In this document: positions 7,075 through 14,973 of the stretch, in pieces
Layout: each line of letters starts with the position of its first letter
Numbering within the stretch: position 1 is the first letter of the stretch
NCBI GenBank assembly: GCA_902489595.1
Contig: CABUAS010000022.1
Location: 1 to 22,397 of the forward strand
Length of the DNA: 22,397 nucleotides
From: an uncultured Oscillospiraceae bacterium
GTDB taxonomy: Bacteria; Bacillota; Clostridia; Oscillospirales; Acutalibacteraceae
Direction of reading: 5' to 3'
Notes under the pieces: generated by a model
The model's input: only the letters and a program-made list of their open reading frames with translations
Databases searched by the model: none
What the model was told of the DNA's origin: nothing
Translations under genes and position numbers: made by a program

Positions 7075-7104
7075 AGTAGGGGCAATTCACGAATTGCCCG
7101 TTAT
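7075..7104 (+). repeat. small hairpin repeat (GTAGGG family), copy 2
   Basis: AGTAGGGG, stem GGGCAATT (7080-7087) with AATTGCCC (7092-7099), then CGTTATCG. It directly abuts the half palindrome at 7108, so two repeat types are stacked here. Confidence 0.65.
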
Positions 7105-7107
7105 CGA

Positions 7108-7151
7108 ATCCCTCCACCGCAAGCGGTCCCCCTCCCTTTAACAAGGGAGGC
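7108..7151 (+). repeat. half copy of the palindromic element found at 2514-2630
   Basis: ATCCCTCC, a CCGC/GCGG hairpin, then CCTCCCTT (7131-7138) and AAGGGAGG (7143-7150) with a TAAC loop. The order and spacing of these blocks match the right half of the element at 2514-2630, with changed bases. It lies just downstream of the permease stop on the - strand, where its hairpins may help to end that transcript. Confidence 0.55.
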
Positions 7152-7162
7152 AAATAGGATTA

Positions 7163-9118
7163 TTACTTAATAATTCCCCTGCCGGTCAGATAATTCATCA
7201 CATTTTTATCATATGATTTGCTGAGAATGATAAAATCAGAATTCAGATAATGACTGTTTTCGTCAGAATTATACATATATGTTTCAACCTGTGACGGGGT
7301 CATCTTTCTGATTTTTTCGGCAAATTCATCAGGTGTATTTTCGTCAAGATAATAAATATAAATATACTGCTCATTTACAACATATTTATCATACAGATAA
7401 TGATAAACCGTAGTCTGTAACAAAGCGTCAGTATCACTTCTTGCCTTGATGTCCTGTCTTAAAAGGCTGAAAAATTCGTCGTAATCATCAAGTGTGAAAT
7501 AACTGTCTGCACTGTAAGACACGCCGTAATCTTCGGTATATTCCCACGAATCGTCATAGACTTCAGTATCTTCATAAGGTTCTTCAACTCTTGCAAAAAG
7601 AATTGAATCCTTGTTTAAATTGAACGGGAAAGACTGGTCAATATACTCATCTGTTTTTACAAGAGCAGCATATTCATCAAGCATATCACCGCAGAGTACA
7701 GAATAATGTCTTGTCACAGCTTTACCGTTTTTAAGATGATAAGTCAGTTTATAAGAAAAGAAACTGTCATCATAAGAAAATTCCTCATCAGGGTCATTAT
7801 ACTCCTCATACTTTTTGATAACCTCGTCGCTGAGCGCTTTCTGATGAATATTTAAAATACAGTCTATGCCCTCCTGCGATTCAAATTTTAATACAGAGGG
7901 TTTATCTTCACCATAATAATCAAAACCATTAAAAATATAATCAAAGTAATTGAAGTAATATGAATTGTCTACATAAGCGTAATTATCGGAGTTTTCGGTA
8001 AATTCAACAGACTGAATTTCATCAGCAGACGGCATATAATCAACATAGCCGACTGCTTTGGGCAGTGTCTGAACGCCGACTGCAAATGCGATTGAAACTA
8101 AGCAGGCAACAACACAGGTTATATCTGTATTTTTTGTAAACGCTTTTTTGTTGAATACTGCGCAGAAAATAACCGTAACTATAACACAGCACACAACACC
8201 TATAATAATTTTAAAATAAAGCGGTTTGTAAAATGCTGAAAATGCAGTCATAAACACACCGACGTCAATTACAAAAAGCAGCAATGCAGGCATAATTTTA
8301 CCGGAAAGAGACTGCTCGGCAACCTCTGCCTTTCTGTTTTTAAACACAAAATAACCGACTGCAAGCAGACCGGCGGCAGCAGCAAATCTGAAAACAGTTG
8401 ACACTGCGGTTGAAACATATTCGCCCCTGTTTAAAATTGCAAGAAAAATATCAACTGCACTGCCGATATTATCAACATTGTAGCCGTAAATTTCATTCAT
8501 TTGAAGTCCGACACCCATCATAACGCCTGAAAGCGAAATACTGCTCAGAGCGCTTACCGCAATCACCTGCCAGCGTTTGCCGCAAAGCACTGCCGACACG
8601 ATAAATACAGCGAAAGTTAAAAACAGTTCTGCCGCGGCAACTAACATATATATCAGAAAATCTTTTACATCAAGAATATTATGCTCAACATCAAAAGCAA
8701 CAGGCAGTTTGCCGAAAATAAGTGAAACGGCAATAACGCTTACAAACAAAAACAAAATATTAATTATGCCGAAAAGCACATTGCCCGTGTAATATTCTTT
8801 TCTTGTAACAGGCATTGAGTAGAAAAAATCAGACGCACGCCTGCTGTATATTTCTCTGAACATTTTGAGCGACAGAAACAGCAGACTGATAACGCCGACA
8901 GCGTTTACAAGAACGACTGCCAAAGATGAAAACTCGTTCGTAATATCGCTTGTATATGAATAATAAGAAGAATTCTCGGGTATGCCGATAATTGAAGCGC
9001 AAATAAATATTGCAAACAAAACGGCAATAACATTTGTAACAATAAGGCTTGCTATATTCAGCCTGAAATTCTTTTTAAGAACGGCGTTTACTTTATTTAA
9101 AGAAATTGTTGATGTCAT
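7163..9118 (-). CDS. ABC-2 type transporter permease with large extracytoplasmic tail
   Basis: Membrane protein of 651 aa. About seven to eight hydrophobic segments lie in residues 25-350, including 25-47, 67-85, 115-137, 155-180, 275-295, 302-322 and 333-352. The cytoplasmic motif SRRASDFFYSMPVTRKEYY (92-110) is typical of ABC-2 permeases paired with YtrB/BcrA-like ATPases. Residues 352-651 form a hydrophilic, acidic, Tyr-rich domain with no further membrane helix, predicted outside the cell. The start at 9118 follows GGAGG and lies inside the end of the ATPase gene (26-nt overlap), so translation is probably coupled. An upstream in-frame extension to 9178 is entirely within the ATPase gene and is rejected. 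It is the last gene of the ytr-like operon. The substrate is unknown. Confidence 0.85.
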   Translation of the reverse strand: MTSTISLNKVNAVLKKNFRLNIASLIVTNVIAVLFAIFICASIIGIPENSSYYSYTSDITNEFSSLAVVLVNAVGVISLLFLSLKMFREIYSRRASDFFYSMPVTRKEYYTGNVLFGIINILFLFVSVIAVSLIFGKLPVAFDVEHNILDVKDFLIYMLVAAAELFLTFAVFIVSAVLCGKRWQVIAVSALSSISLSGVMMGVGLQMNEIYGYNVDNIGSAVDIFLAILNRGEYVSTAVSTVFRFAAAAGLLAVGYFVFKNRKAEVAEQSLSGKIMPALLLFVIDVGVFMTAFSAFYKPLYFKIIIGVVCCVIVTVIFCAVFNKKAFTKNTDITCVVACLVSIAFAVGVQTLPKAVGYVDYMPSADEIQSVEFTENSDNYAYVDNSYYFNYFDYIFNGFDYYGEDKPSVLKFESQEGIDCILNIHQKALSDEVIKKYEEYNDPDEEFSYDDSFFSYKLTYHLKNGKAVTRHYSVLCGDMLDEYAALVKTDEYIDQSFPFNLNKDSILFARVEEPYEDTEVYDDSWEYTEDYGVSYSADSYFTLDDYDEFFSLLRQDIKARSDTDALLQTTVYHYLYDKYVVNEQYIYIYYLDENTPDEFAEKIRKMTPSQVETYMYNSDENSHYLNSDFIILSKSYDKNVMNYLTGRGIIK

Positions 9119-9995
9119 AACCTGCAACCTCCATTTCGCAAACAAATAACTCCTCAAGCGTGAGCGGCAGATATTCAAAGAAAACAGGTTCTTCCCTACT
9201 TATAACGCCCTCGATATGCTCAAGTTCGCCCTTAACCGTAAACTGAACCATTTTGCCCTGCCGTGATTCTTTAAGAACGTTCAGTTTTGATTTGATTATA
9301 TCGACGCACTCATCATTTTTTGGAATAAACTGCACCCTGTAAAGGTTGATTGACGAGCCGTCAATATCTTTTTCAAGCAGAATTCCGCCGAGATGCAGAA
9401 GACCTATATGGTCGCAGAAGCCTTCTAATTCCCTAAGATTATGGCTTGCAATAACAACGGTTGCGCCGTTTTCGTCAACATATTCAATAAGAACTTTTTT
9501 AAGCAGTTCTCTTATAACAGGGTCAAGACCGTCAAAAATTTCATCAAACATAATATAATGCGGTCTGTAGGACATGGCAAGAATAATTGCGCACTGCCTT
9601 TGCATACCCTTACTCATAGTGGAAATTTTCTGATTGGCATTAATCGGGAATATGGATTTCAGACGGTTAAACTGCACATCATCCCAGGATTTATAAATAG
9701 ATTTATAATATGATGCACTCTGATTAAGCGAATAGCCTGAAATGAAATACGGGAAATCCGAAACAAACGCAATTTTTTCTTTAAGTGCGTTGTTTTCATA
9801 TGGATTTTCACCGTCAATCAGAGCCTCGCCGCCGTCTGCACTGTAAACACCTGCAAGAACCCTCAAAAGCGTACTTTTGCCTGCGCCGTTTGAGCCGACA
9901 AGACCGAAAATTGATTTATCATAAATTGAAAAGGAAACAGAATTCAGAGCGGCCTTTTCGCCGAAATTTTTAGTAAGGCTTTTTATCTCAATCAT
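9093..9995 (-). CDS. ABC transporter ATP-binding protein, YtrB/BcrA-like
   Basis: Cytoplasmic ATPase of 300 aa that should drive the permease encoded next. Walker A is GSNGAGKST (34-42). The signature is degenerate, TMSKGMQRQ (126-134) instead of LSGGQ, as usual in YtrB-type ATPases. Walker B is YIMFDEIFDGLDP (147-159) with catalytic E152, and the switch His is in ASHNL (183-187). The last ~80 residues are an accessory domain. The ATG at 9995 has GGAGG 7 nt upstream and overlaps the gntR stop by 8 nt; the longer ORF from 10019 lies inside gntR and has no ribosome site. The gene order regulator-ATPase-permease matches YtrA-type regulated transporters, which are often linked to cell-envelope stress. 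Confidence 0.9.
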   Translation of the reverse strand: MIEIKSLTKNFGEKAALNSVSFSIYDKSIFGLVGSNGAGKSTLLRVLAGVYSADGGEALIDGENPYENNALKEKIAFVSDFPYFISGYSLNQSASYYKSIYKSWDDVQFNRLKSIFPINANQKISTMSKGMQRQCAIILAMSYRPHYIMFDEIFDGLDPVIRELLKKVLIEYVDENGATVVIASHNLRELEGFCDHIGLLHLGGILLEKDIDGSSINLYRVQFIPKNDECVDIIKSKLNVLKESRQGKMVQFTVKGELEHIEGVISREEPVFFEYLPLTLEELFVCEMEVAGYDINNFFK

Positions 9996-10356
9996 TTTTA
10001 TCCCTCCATATTTCGTCAATTATGTTCAGGAGTTCGCTTTTTTCAAAGCCTGCGATTTTAACATCAGCAAGTTTTTCACGAAGATCATTTTCAATTGCAC
10101 GGTGAATTTCACCGAAAGCATCGTCACCTTTCACAAAAATTCCCTTGCCTGCTTTTGTATAAACAATGCCGTTTGCCTCAAGATTTTTATATGCCTTTGC
10201 CACGGTATTCGGATTAATGCCGAGTTCGCACGCAAGCGACCTTACCGACGGCAGAGGCTCATCAGCCTGATATATTCCCAGATTGATATATTTTACAACG
10301 CCTTTTTCAATCTGGGAATATATCGGCTCTCTGCTTTTTGTATCAAGTGAAAACAT
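9988..10356 (-). CDS. GntR-family transcriptional regulator, YtrA subfamily
   Basis: DNA-binding repressor candidate of 122 aa. The winged helix-turn-helix spans about residues 10-76 with FSLDTKSREPIYSQI, LPSVRSLACELGINPNTVAKAY (36-57) and LEANGIVYTKAGKGIFV (59-75). The short C-terminal region (77-122) lacks the large effector domain of other GntR subfamilies, which defines the YtrA type. A perfect ribosome site, AAAGGAGG, lies 6 nt before the ATG. It heads the ATPase-permease pair and follows the FtsX-like permease gene after 73 nt that contain one hairpin repeat without a T run, so read-through from the upstream operon is plausible. The inverted repeat at 13828-13850 is its best candidate operator. 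The early coding region holds a perfect 16-bp inverted repeat. Confidence 0.92.
   Translation of the reverse strand: MFSLDTKSREPIYSQIEKGVVKYINLGIYQADEPLPSVRSLACELGINPNTVAKAYKNLEANGIVYTKAGKGIFVKGDDAFGEIHRAIENDLREKLADVKIAGFEKSELLNIIDEIWRDKND
10270..10323. repeat. perfect 16-bp inverted repeat inside gntR
   Basis: ATATATTCCCAGATTG (10270-10285) and CAATCTGGGAATATAT (10308-10323) are exact reverse complements with a 22-nt loop. They encode IYSQI and INLGIY at residues 12-16 and 24-29 of the regulator. The mRNA of the first ~90 coding bases can form a stable stem, or the two arms could be protein-binding sites. Confidence 0.85.
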
Positions 10357-10393
10357 ATCTGACCTCCTTTGTCGAAATTTACAAGAAAATTAC

Positions 10394-10426
10394 CGTAGGG
10401 CGGGCTGCCCTCAGCCCGCCGAAATT
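10394..10426 (+). repeat. small hairpin repeat (GTAGGG family), copy 3
   Basis: CGTAGGG, then the stem GGCGGGCTG (10399-10407) with CAGCCCGCC (10412-10420) around a CCCT loop, then GAAATTA. It lies between the FtsX-like permease stop and gntR. No T run follows on the - strand, so it is not a classical terminator. Confidence 0.65.
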
Positions 10427-10429
10427 AAT

Positions 10430-11758
10430 TCATTCATTATGAATTGCTGTCAATGCACTGACCTTAACGGATCGTTTTGCAGGTGAAAGTCCTGCAAAAA
10501 CACCTACTCCGACTGCAAAACCAATGCCGAGAATTGCAAGCCACGGCGGAATGGATGAAACGCAGACGTAAAAATCCTCACCCGAGTTCATAGAGCCCAT
10601 TACAAGCCGTGCCACGCCGTTTGCAATAAGCGACAGTATATAACTGATAATCAAACCAATCGTTCCGCCGATAAGACCGATTGTGCCTGCCTCATAAAGA
10701 AACATCGCCTTAATATCCTTAAGTTCACAGCCGAGTACTTTCATAACACCGATTTCCTTTGTGCGCTCCATTACAGACATTACCATCGTGTTGCTGATTC
10801 CGAAAAACGCAACAAACATTGAAATTGCACCGATTGCACCGAGAACAAGTTGAACGGCAAGCATTATCTTTTTTGTATATTCAAGTTCTTCATCATCGGA
10901 ATAACTCGAAAAGCCTTTTTCCTCCAGCACTTCTTTGACTGACTTCACGTTTTCCATATCATCTACCATAAGATAAATATTGGAATAACTGAACTTCTGA
11001 TTTTTGACCTTATTTAACATATTATATTGCTTTATAAGTTCTTTTGCAAGTGCTATATCCATATAAACGCCGCTGTTGGAATTTTGTTCTATCTTATGAT
11101 CGCTTTTAATAACTCCGCCTACCCTTAAACGCTGCGGTGTTGATGTACCTGTTTTAACACCGCCGTCTTCACTGTTTTCTTTTACACTGACATTGAAGAT
11201 ATCTTTCATCGCATCAATTTCGCACTCTTCAAGATTATAATCACTGTCATATTTAAATTTGACGGAATTACCCTGTGAATCCGTAAAATTGGTAACCGCC
11301 GTTTCGCCGAAGAAAACAGTATTTTTATCCATACCGGCAAAACTTCCCTCTTTAAGAGTAAAACCCATTGCCTCCATAGCCGAAGTATCTATTGCCCTAA
11401 GACCCCAGCCGAGCGAATATTTGCCTCTTGAAACGGCAACATACTGTTCCATATCCATCACGGGAACGGCAAATTCCACGTGCTCAATACCGCTCATATA
11501 TTCAAGTGCACGGTCATCAAGCAGCGTTTCTTCATTCTGAGTACCGTCTTCATTATAGCCCTGATAAACAGTGATTTTATTAAGTGATGTGTTTGATTCA
11601 AACTGAGCGGTAAGCATTTTATCAATGCCGACACCGATGGAAACCATTATAACAATAGCGCACGTGCCGATTACAACGCCGATAACGGTAAGGCGTGTTC
11701 TTGTTTTTCTGTTTCTCAGGTTTCGGAACGCAGTTTTGAAAAGATCAGATTTCTTCAT
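10430..11758 (-). CDS. MacB/FtsX-family ABC transporter permease
   Basis: Membrane protein of 442 aa with the MacB layout: TM1 at about 23-45 after the cytoplasmic start FKTAFRNLRNRKTRTRLTV, an extracytoplasmic domain of roughly 250 residues (the MacB periplasmic-core type), then three C-terminal helices. The FtsX-typical NTMVMSVMERTKEIGVMKVLG segment lies between TM2 and TM3. It should pair with the LolD-like ATPase encoded at 13128-13805. In this family the pair works as a mechanotransmission machine or exporter rather than a simple channel. The gene overlaps the secreted-protein gene by 14 nt. No strong ribosome site precedes the ATG (AAAGG is 14 nt away), so translation is likely coupled. 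It resembles YtrF of B. subtilis in class and neighbourhood. Confidence 0.9.
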   Translation of the reverse strand: MKKSDLFKTAFRNLRNRKTRTRLTVIGVVIGTCAIVIMVSIGVGIDKMLTAQFESNTSLNKITVYQGYNEDGTQNEETLLDDRALEYMSGIEHVEFAVPVMDMEQYVAVSRGKYSLGWGLRAIDTSAMEAMGFTLKEGSFAGMDKNTVFFGETAVTNFTDSQGNSVKFKYDSDYNLEECEIDAMKDIFNVSVKENSEDGGVKTGTSTPQRLRVGGVIKSDHKIEQNSNSGVYMDIALAKELIKQYNMLNKVKNQKFSYSNIYLMVDDMENVKSVKEVLEEKGFSSYSDDEELEYTKKIMLAVQLVLGAIGAISMFVAFFGISNTMVMSVMERTKEIGVMKVLGCELKDIKAMFLYEAGTIGLIGGTIGLIISYILSLIANGVARLVMGSMNSGEDFYVCVSSIPPWLAILGIGFAVGVGVFAGLSPAKRSVKVSALTAIHNE

Positions 11759-13127
11759 CTATAAAATCACTGCCTTTCTGCGCCTTCTTTTTCTTAACAA
11801 CTTTTGCAATGATAACTGCGGCGATAACAAGAACAATTACGCCGACAACTGCGCAAATAATCGGAACTACAGGGCTTGATTTTTCAATAGTTTCAGCCTC
11901 ACTGTCGGAAATTATATCTGCATACGGGTCCTGATATTCTTCAACAGTAACCCTGAACTGCTGCTCAATGCTCTTTTTCTCTGCATTTTCATTTTCGTAT
12001 TCAAGCACAAGCGTCAGATTTTTAATGCCGGCTTTTTCAAACGTAACAGGCAGTGTATAATTGCTTGAAAACTGCATACCTGCCTCAATATTACCGATAA
12101 ATGCAGACGCAAGTTCAGTACCGTTTTCATCTTTCAGAATCACTCTGCCGTTTGAAAGTTTTGTCTGCCCGCTGTTTATAATCTGAAATGCACAGTCAGT
12201 CTCCTGATTTGTATTTATGGTTTTATCTGCAAGGTCAATACCCTCAAAAGACACGATATCAGGCTGAACAACAGGAATACTCATAGTAAGTTCAGCCGTT
12301 CCCTGAGCCTTTTCGCCGCCGTCAAAATATTCATAAGAAATGCTTGCTGTTACAGGATAAACGCCTGACTGAACACCTCTGAGGCACTGAAACTGCTTAG
12401 AAATCTGCTTTGAAGCGCCTGCCGACAGGGAATTAAGCGCCAATGTATCCGTGCCGTCTGCAACAACAAAAGCCTCGCCGCCGCCGAGTTTGATAATAAC
12501 ATTTTTGACTGCGGTAGTTGACGAATTATTATTTACCCTAAAATTAAGAGTGAAATTTTCTCCGCCTTTAATTCTGTCACCGCCGAAAGAAAAATTTGAA
12601 ATCAGCACCTGTGGGGTGAGCGATGCCGTCTGATTGCTGCCCGAAGCGGCAGGCTCTGCCTTTTTATTCACCTTAATGCTGATTGAAAATTCAGATGTGC
12701 CCGAAAATCTTTCATCACCGTCAAAATATTCATACGAAACAGCAACATTTACAGGGTATGCGCCTGCCTCTGCGGCAGATGAACAGGTCATATTCTTAGA
12801 GAATTTATATGTACCTGCCTTGGCAATTTTATCTGTATAAACCGTGTCAGTGCCGTTATTTATACTGAATGCGTCACCGCCCGAAATGCGGATAAGAACA
12901 TTCTGCACATCAATTTTTCCGCTTGTGTTTTTCAGTTCTGCATTCAGCCTGAAATCACCGCCCGAAACAACATCACCGTCAACGCTGTATGCATTTGCAA
13001 TAATTAACGGACTTAAATTTGAAGTCTGATAAGCACCGCCATCTTCGGCTAATACAGTCTGCGGCAAAACAGCCGTTAAAAGCACTATAATAAGTGCAAG
13101 TATGTTTGTTTTAATTTTTTTGTTCAT
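11745..13127 (-). CDS. secreted, membrane-anchored protein with tandem CARDB/S-layer-like repeats
   Basis: Predicted 460 aa. A signal peptide covers residues 1-27 (likely cut VLA|ED). Two homologous beta-type repeats follow, about 38-153 and 167-285. They share GG-F-LN, ISGGDAF/LGGGEAF, NGTDT/DGTDT, AGAYPVNVAVSYEYFDGDE and SGVYPVTASISYEYFDGGE. A third Ig-like region, about 290-395, is more diverged. A C-terminal membrane helix (about 422-444, IICAVVGVIVLVIAAVIIAKV) ends in KKKKAQKG, so the repeats face outwards. The ATG follows the ATPase stop TAA with no intervening base, and GGAG sits 3-7 nt before it. Its position between an ATPase and a MacB-like permease suggests an extracytoplasmic partner of that transporter, in the place of a MacA-type adaptor but unrelated in sequence. 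Ligand binding or sensing is possible; the function is not known. Confidence 0.85.
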   Translation of the reverse strand: MNKKIKTNILALIIVLLTAVLPQTVLAEDGGAYQTSNLSPLIIANAYSVDGDVVSGGDFRLNAELKNTSGKIDVQNVLIRISGGDAFSINNGTDTVYTDKIAKAGTYKFSKNMTCSSAAEAGAYPVNVAVSYEYFDGDERFSGTSEFSISIKVNKKAEPAASGSNQTASLTPQVLISNFSFGGDRIKGGENFTLNFRVNNNSSTTAVKNVIIKLGGGEAFVVADGTDTLALNSLSAGASKQISKQFQCLRGVQSGVYPVTASISYEYFDGGEKAQGTAELTMSIPVVQPDIVSFEGIDLADKTINTNQETDCAFQIINSGQTKLSNGRVILKDENGTELASAFIGNIEAGMQFSSNYTLPVTFEKAGIKNLTLVLEYENENAEKKSIEQQFRVTVEEYQDPYADIISDSEAETIEKSSPVVPIICAVVGVIVLVIAAVIIAKVVKKKKAQKGSDFIDEEI

Positions 13128-13805
13128 TTACTCCACTACCTTTCCGTCTGAAATTCTGAAAATGACATCTGCGTACTCTGCAACGCCTGCGTCGTGCGTT
13201 ACAAGCACCATCGTCTGATTATTTTTTCTGATTGTGCCCGTTATGAGCTCCATAACCTCTTTTGTTGTTTTGCTGTCAAGATTACCCGTTGGTTCATCTG
13301 CAAAAATCACGGCAGGATTGCCCACAAATGCCCTTGCGATACCGACTCGCTGCTGCTGACCGCCGCTCATTTCAGACGGTTTGTGGGCACTTCTGTTTTC
13401 AAGACCGACAAGTTTCAGCATTTCCACAGCCTGCTTTTCACGCTCTTCCCTGCCTATGCCCTTAAACATTAACGGAAGTGCAACATTTTCAACCGCCGTC
13501 AGCGATGGTATAAGATTATATGACTGAAAAACAAAGCCCGTAAACTTCTGCCTGAATTTGGCAAGTTGACCTTCATCAAACCTGTCTATTCTGTACTTAC
13601 CTATCTGAACAGTGCCCATAGTAGGCTTTTCAAGACCTGCAAGCATATTGAGAAGTGTTGATTTGCCCGAGCCGGATGTGCCGAGAATACAGCATATCTG
13701 ACCCCTCTGAATTTCAATATTCACATTTTCAAGCGCAACAATTTTCTCACTGCCCACAATGAAATATTTTGTTAAATCACAGGTTTTAATAAATGCGCTT
13801 TCCAT
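13128..13805 (-). CDS. ABC transporter ATP-binding protein, LolD/MacB/YtrE-like
   Basis: Cytoplasmic ATPase of 225 aa, the usual length for this class. Walker A is GTSGSGKST (42-50). The Q-loop region contains FVFQSYNLIPSLTAVENVALPL, typical of the LolD/MacB/FtsE group. The signature is EMSGGQQQR, Walker B is VIFADEPTGNLDS, and the switch His is in VTHD. GGGGGTG lies just upstream of the ATG. It is the first gene of the operon and should energise the MacB-like permease two genes on. The leader carries a candidate promoter and a likely operator. Confidence 0.93.
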   Translation of the reverse strand: MESAFIKTCDLTKYFIVGSEKIVALENVNIEIQRGQICCILGTSGSGKSTLLNMLAGLEKPTMGTVQIGKYRIDRFDEGQLAKFRQKFTGFVFQSYNLIPSLTAVENVALPLMFKGIGREEREKQAVEMLKLVGLENRSAHKPSEMSGGQQQRVGIARAFVGNPAVIFADEPTGNLDSKTTKEVMELITGTIRKNNQTMVLVTHDAGVAEYADVIFRISDGKVVE

Positions 13806-13827
13806 AATTCACCCCCGTTTTATTTTA

Positions 13828-13850
13828 GTGTACTATTCGAAGTAGTACAC
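13828..13850. promoter_or_regulatory. likely operator of the ytr-like operon (GntR/YtrA site)
   Basis: Perfect arms GTGTACTA (13828-13835) and TAGTACAC (13843-13850) surround TTCGAAG. The dyad is of the size and type bound by GntR dimers. It lies just downstream of the predicted start of the - strand promoter, where a bound repressor would block transcription. Assignment to the regulator at 9988-10356 is inferred from operon content. Confidence 0.65.
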
Positions 13851-13861
13851 CTTTCAACTTA

Positions 13862-13890
13862 AAAGTATCATAAACAGAAAACAAAGTCAA
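13862..13890 (-). promoter_or_regulatory. candidate promoter of the ytr-like operon
   Basis: On the - strand TTGACT (13885-13890, 5/6) and TACTTT (13862-13867, weak, 3/6) are 17 bp apart. The predicted start is near 13855, right beside the operator. It begins directly after the lipid kinase terminator. Confidence 0.5.
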
Positions 13891-13895
13891 CAAAA

Positions 13896-13923
13896 AATGC
13901 AGTCTTTTATCAAAGACTGCATT
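13896..13923 (-). terminator. intrinsic terminator of the tyrA-to-lipid-kinase operon
   Basis: AATGCAGTCTTT (13896-13907) and AAAGACTGCATT (13912-13923) form a 12-bp perfect stem with a 4-nt loop. On the - strand a T run (complement of 13892-13897) follows directly. It lies 63 nt after the lipid kinase stop codon. Confidence 0.85.
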
Positions 13924-13986
13924 AAAATTAATAATTCCTTAACTTTTTAGAAAACAGAGGGAAAAACAGAACCCCCGACAATAAGA

Positions 13987-14940
13987 TTAATCATCAATAA
14001 AACAAAGATTAAGCGCCTTTTTGTCTACTTTAAAAATAACCTCGGAATAATCAAAATTTTCACCGTCGCAGTTACCGAGCAGAGGCGAGCCGTCTGTGCT
14101 CCAGATTCTGCCGCCTGTTATGTAGCCGATATTAACCTTATCTGAATGAAGATGCGCCGTACCCTCATTATATTTGGGAATAAGCGGCAATGCCTCGGCA
14201 ACATTAACTGCGTCAACCATTGCATAATCAAGCAGGCCGTCATCAAGCTTAGAATCCGGTGCAGGGCAGAAGCCGCCGCCGTAATAGCTTGCGTTGCACA
14301 CTGCAAAAAGAGTGTAATCCTTAGGCGTTTCAACAATTTTATACGGCTTTCCGCCTTCATCTATACAATCAAGGTCAATATTAATCTGATATTTCAAGGA
14401 CTGCATAATGCACGGCACAATGGCAAGATTATAAGCCTGCTGACCTAAAAACTTTGCCTTTGCCGCCATTTTTCTGCCGAGCGTTTCAACCTTTGTATCA
14501 AGGCCGTAGCTCATAACATTTATGCATTTTTCGCCGTTATAATCAATAAGATCAATAGGCTTGACCGTATATTTGATTTTACCCGTATGAAGCCCGAAAG
14601 CCTTAACAACATTAAAGGAATCTATCTTTTTAGTGCCGTAGATTTTTTTTGCAAAATCATTGCCTGTACCGAACGGCAGTATCATAACAGCCGCATCGGT
14701 GTGTGCCGCACCGTTTGCCACCTCGTGCACCGTGCCGTCTCCGCCGCAGGATACAAGCACACAATCCTTGCCGTACATTTTTGCATATTTCTCTGCAATC
14801 TCCTTAGCGTGACCTTTATAATGCGTTTCCTCAATAATCATTTCATCATCAATCATACGAAAGGAGGACTGAACCTTTTTGAAAAGTGCCTGTTTCTGCT
14901 TATTGCCTGCTATTGGATTTTCTATAAAAACGTATTTCAT
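13987..14940 (-). CDS. diacylglycerol kinase family lipid kinase (DgkB/YegS type)
   Basis: Predicted 317 aa, a normal length for the family. The catalytic domain has an IENPIAG start, GGDGTVHEVANG (66-77) for nucleotide binding and PFGTGNDFAKK (89-99). The C-terminal half carries the YYGGGFCPAP and DDGLLDYAMVD motifs typical of this fold. Members phosphorylate diacylglycerol to phosphatidic acid, or related lipids and sphingoid bases; the substrate cannot be read from sequence. It is a peripheral protein without membrane helices. GGAGG lies 9 nt before the ATG. It is the last gene of the aromatic amino acid operon, 33 nt after the galactokinase-like gene. A role in recycling lipid during envelope synthesis is plausible but not shown. 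Confidence 0.88.
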   Translation of the reverse strand: MKYVFIENPIAGNKQKQALFKKVQSSFRMIDDEMIIEETHYKGHAKEIAEKYAKMYGKDCVLVSCGGDGTVHEVANGAAHTDAAVMILPFGTGNDFAKKIYGTKKIDSFNVVKAFGLHTGKIKYTVKPIDLIDYNGEKCINVMSYGLDTKVETLGRKMAAKAKFLGQQAYNLAIVPCIMQSLKYQINIDLDCIDEGGKPYKIVETPKDYTLFAVCNASYYGGGFCPAPDSKLDDGLLDYAMVDAVNVAEALPLIPKYNEGTAHLHSDKVNIGYITGGRIWSTDGSPLLGNCDGENFDYSEVIFKVDKKALNLCFIDD

Positions 14941-14973
14941 TTTAATGTTCCTCCCTTTAACGCAATTAAAAAG

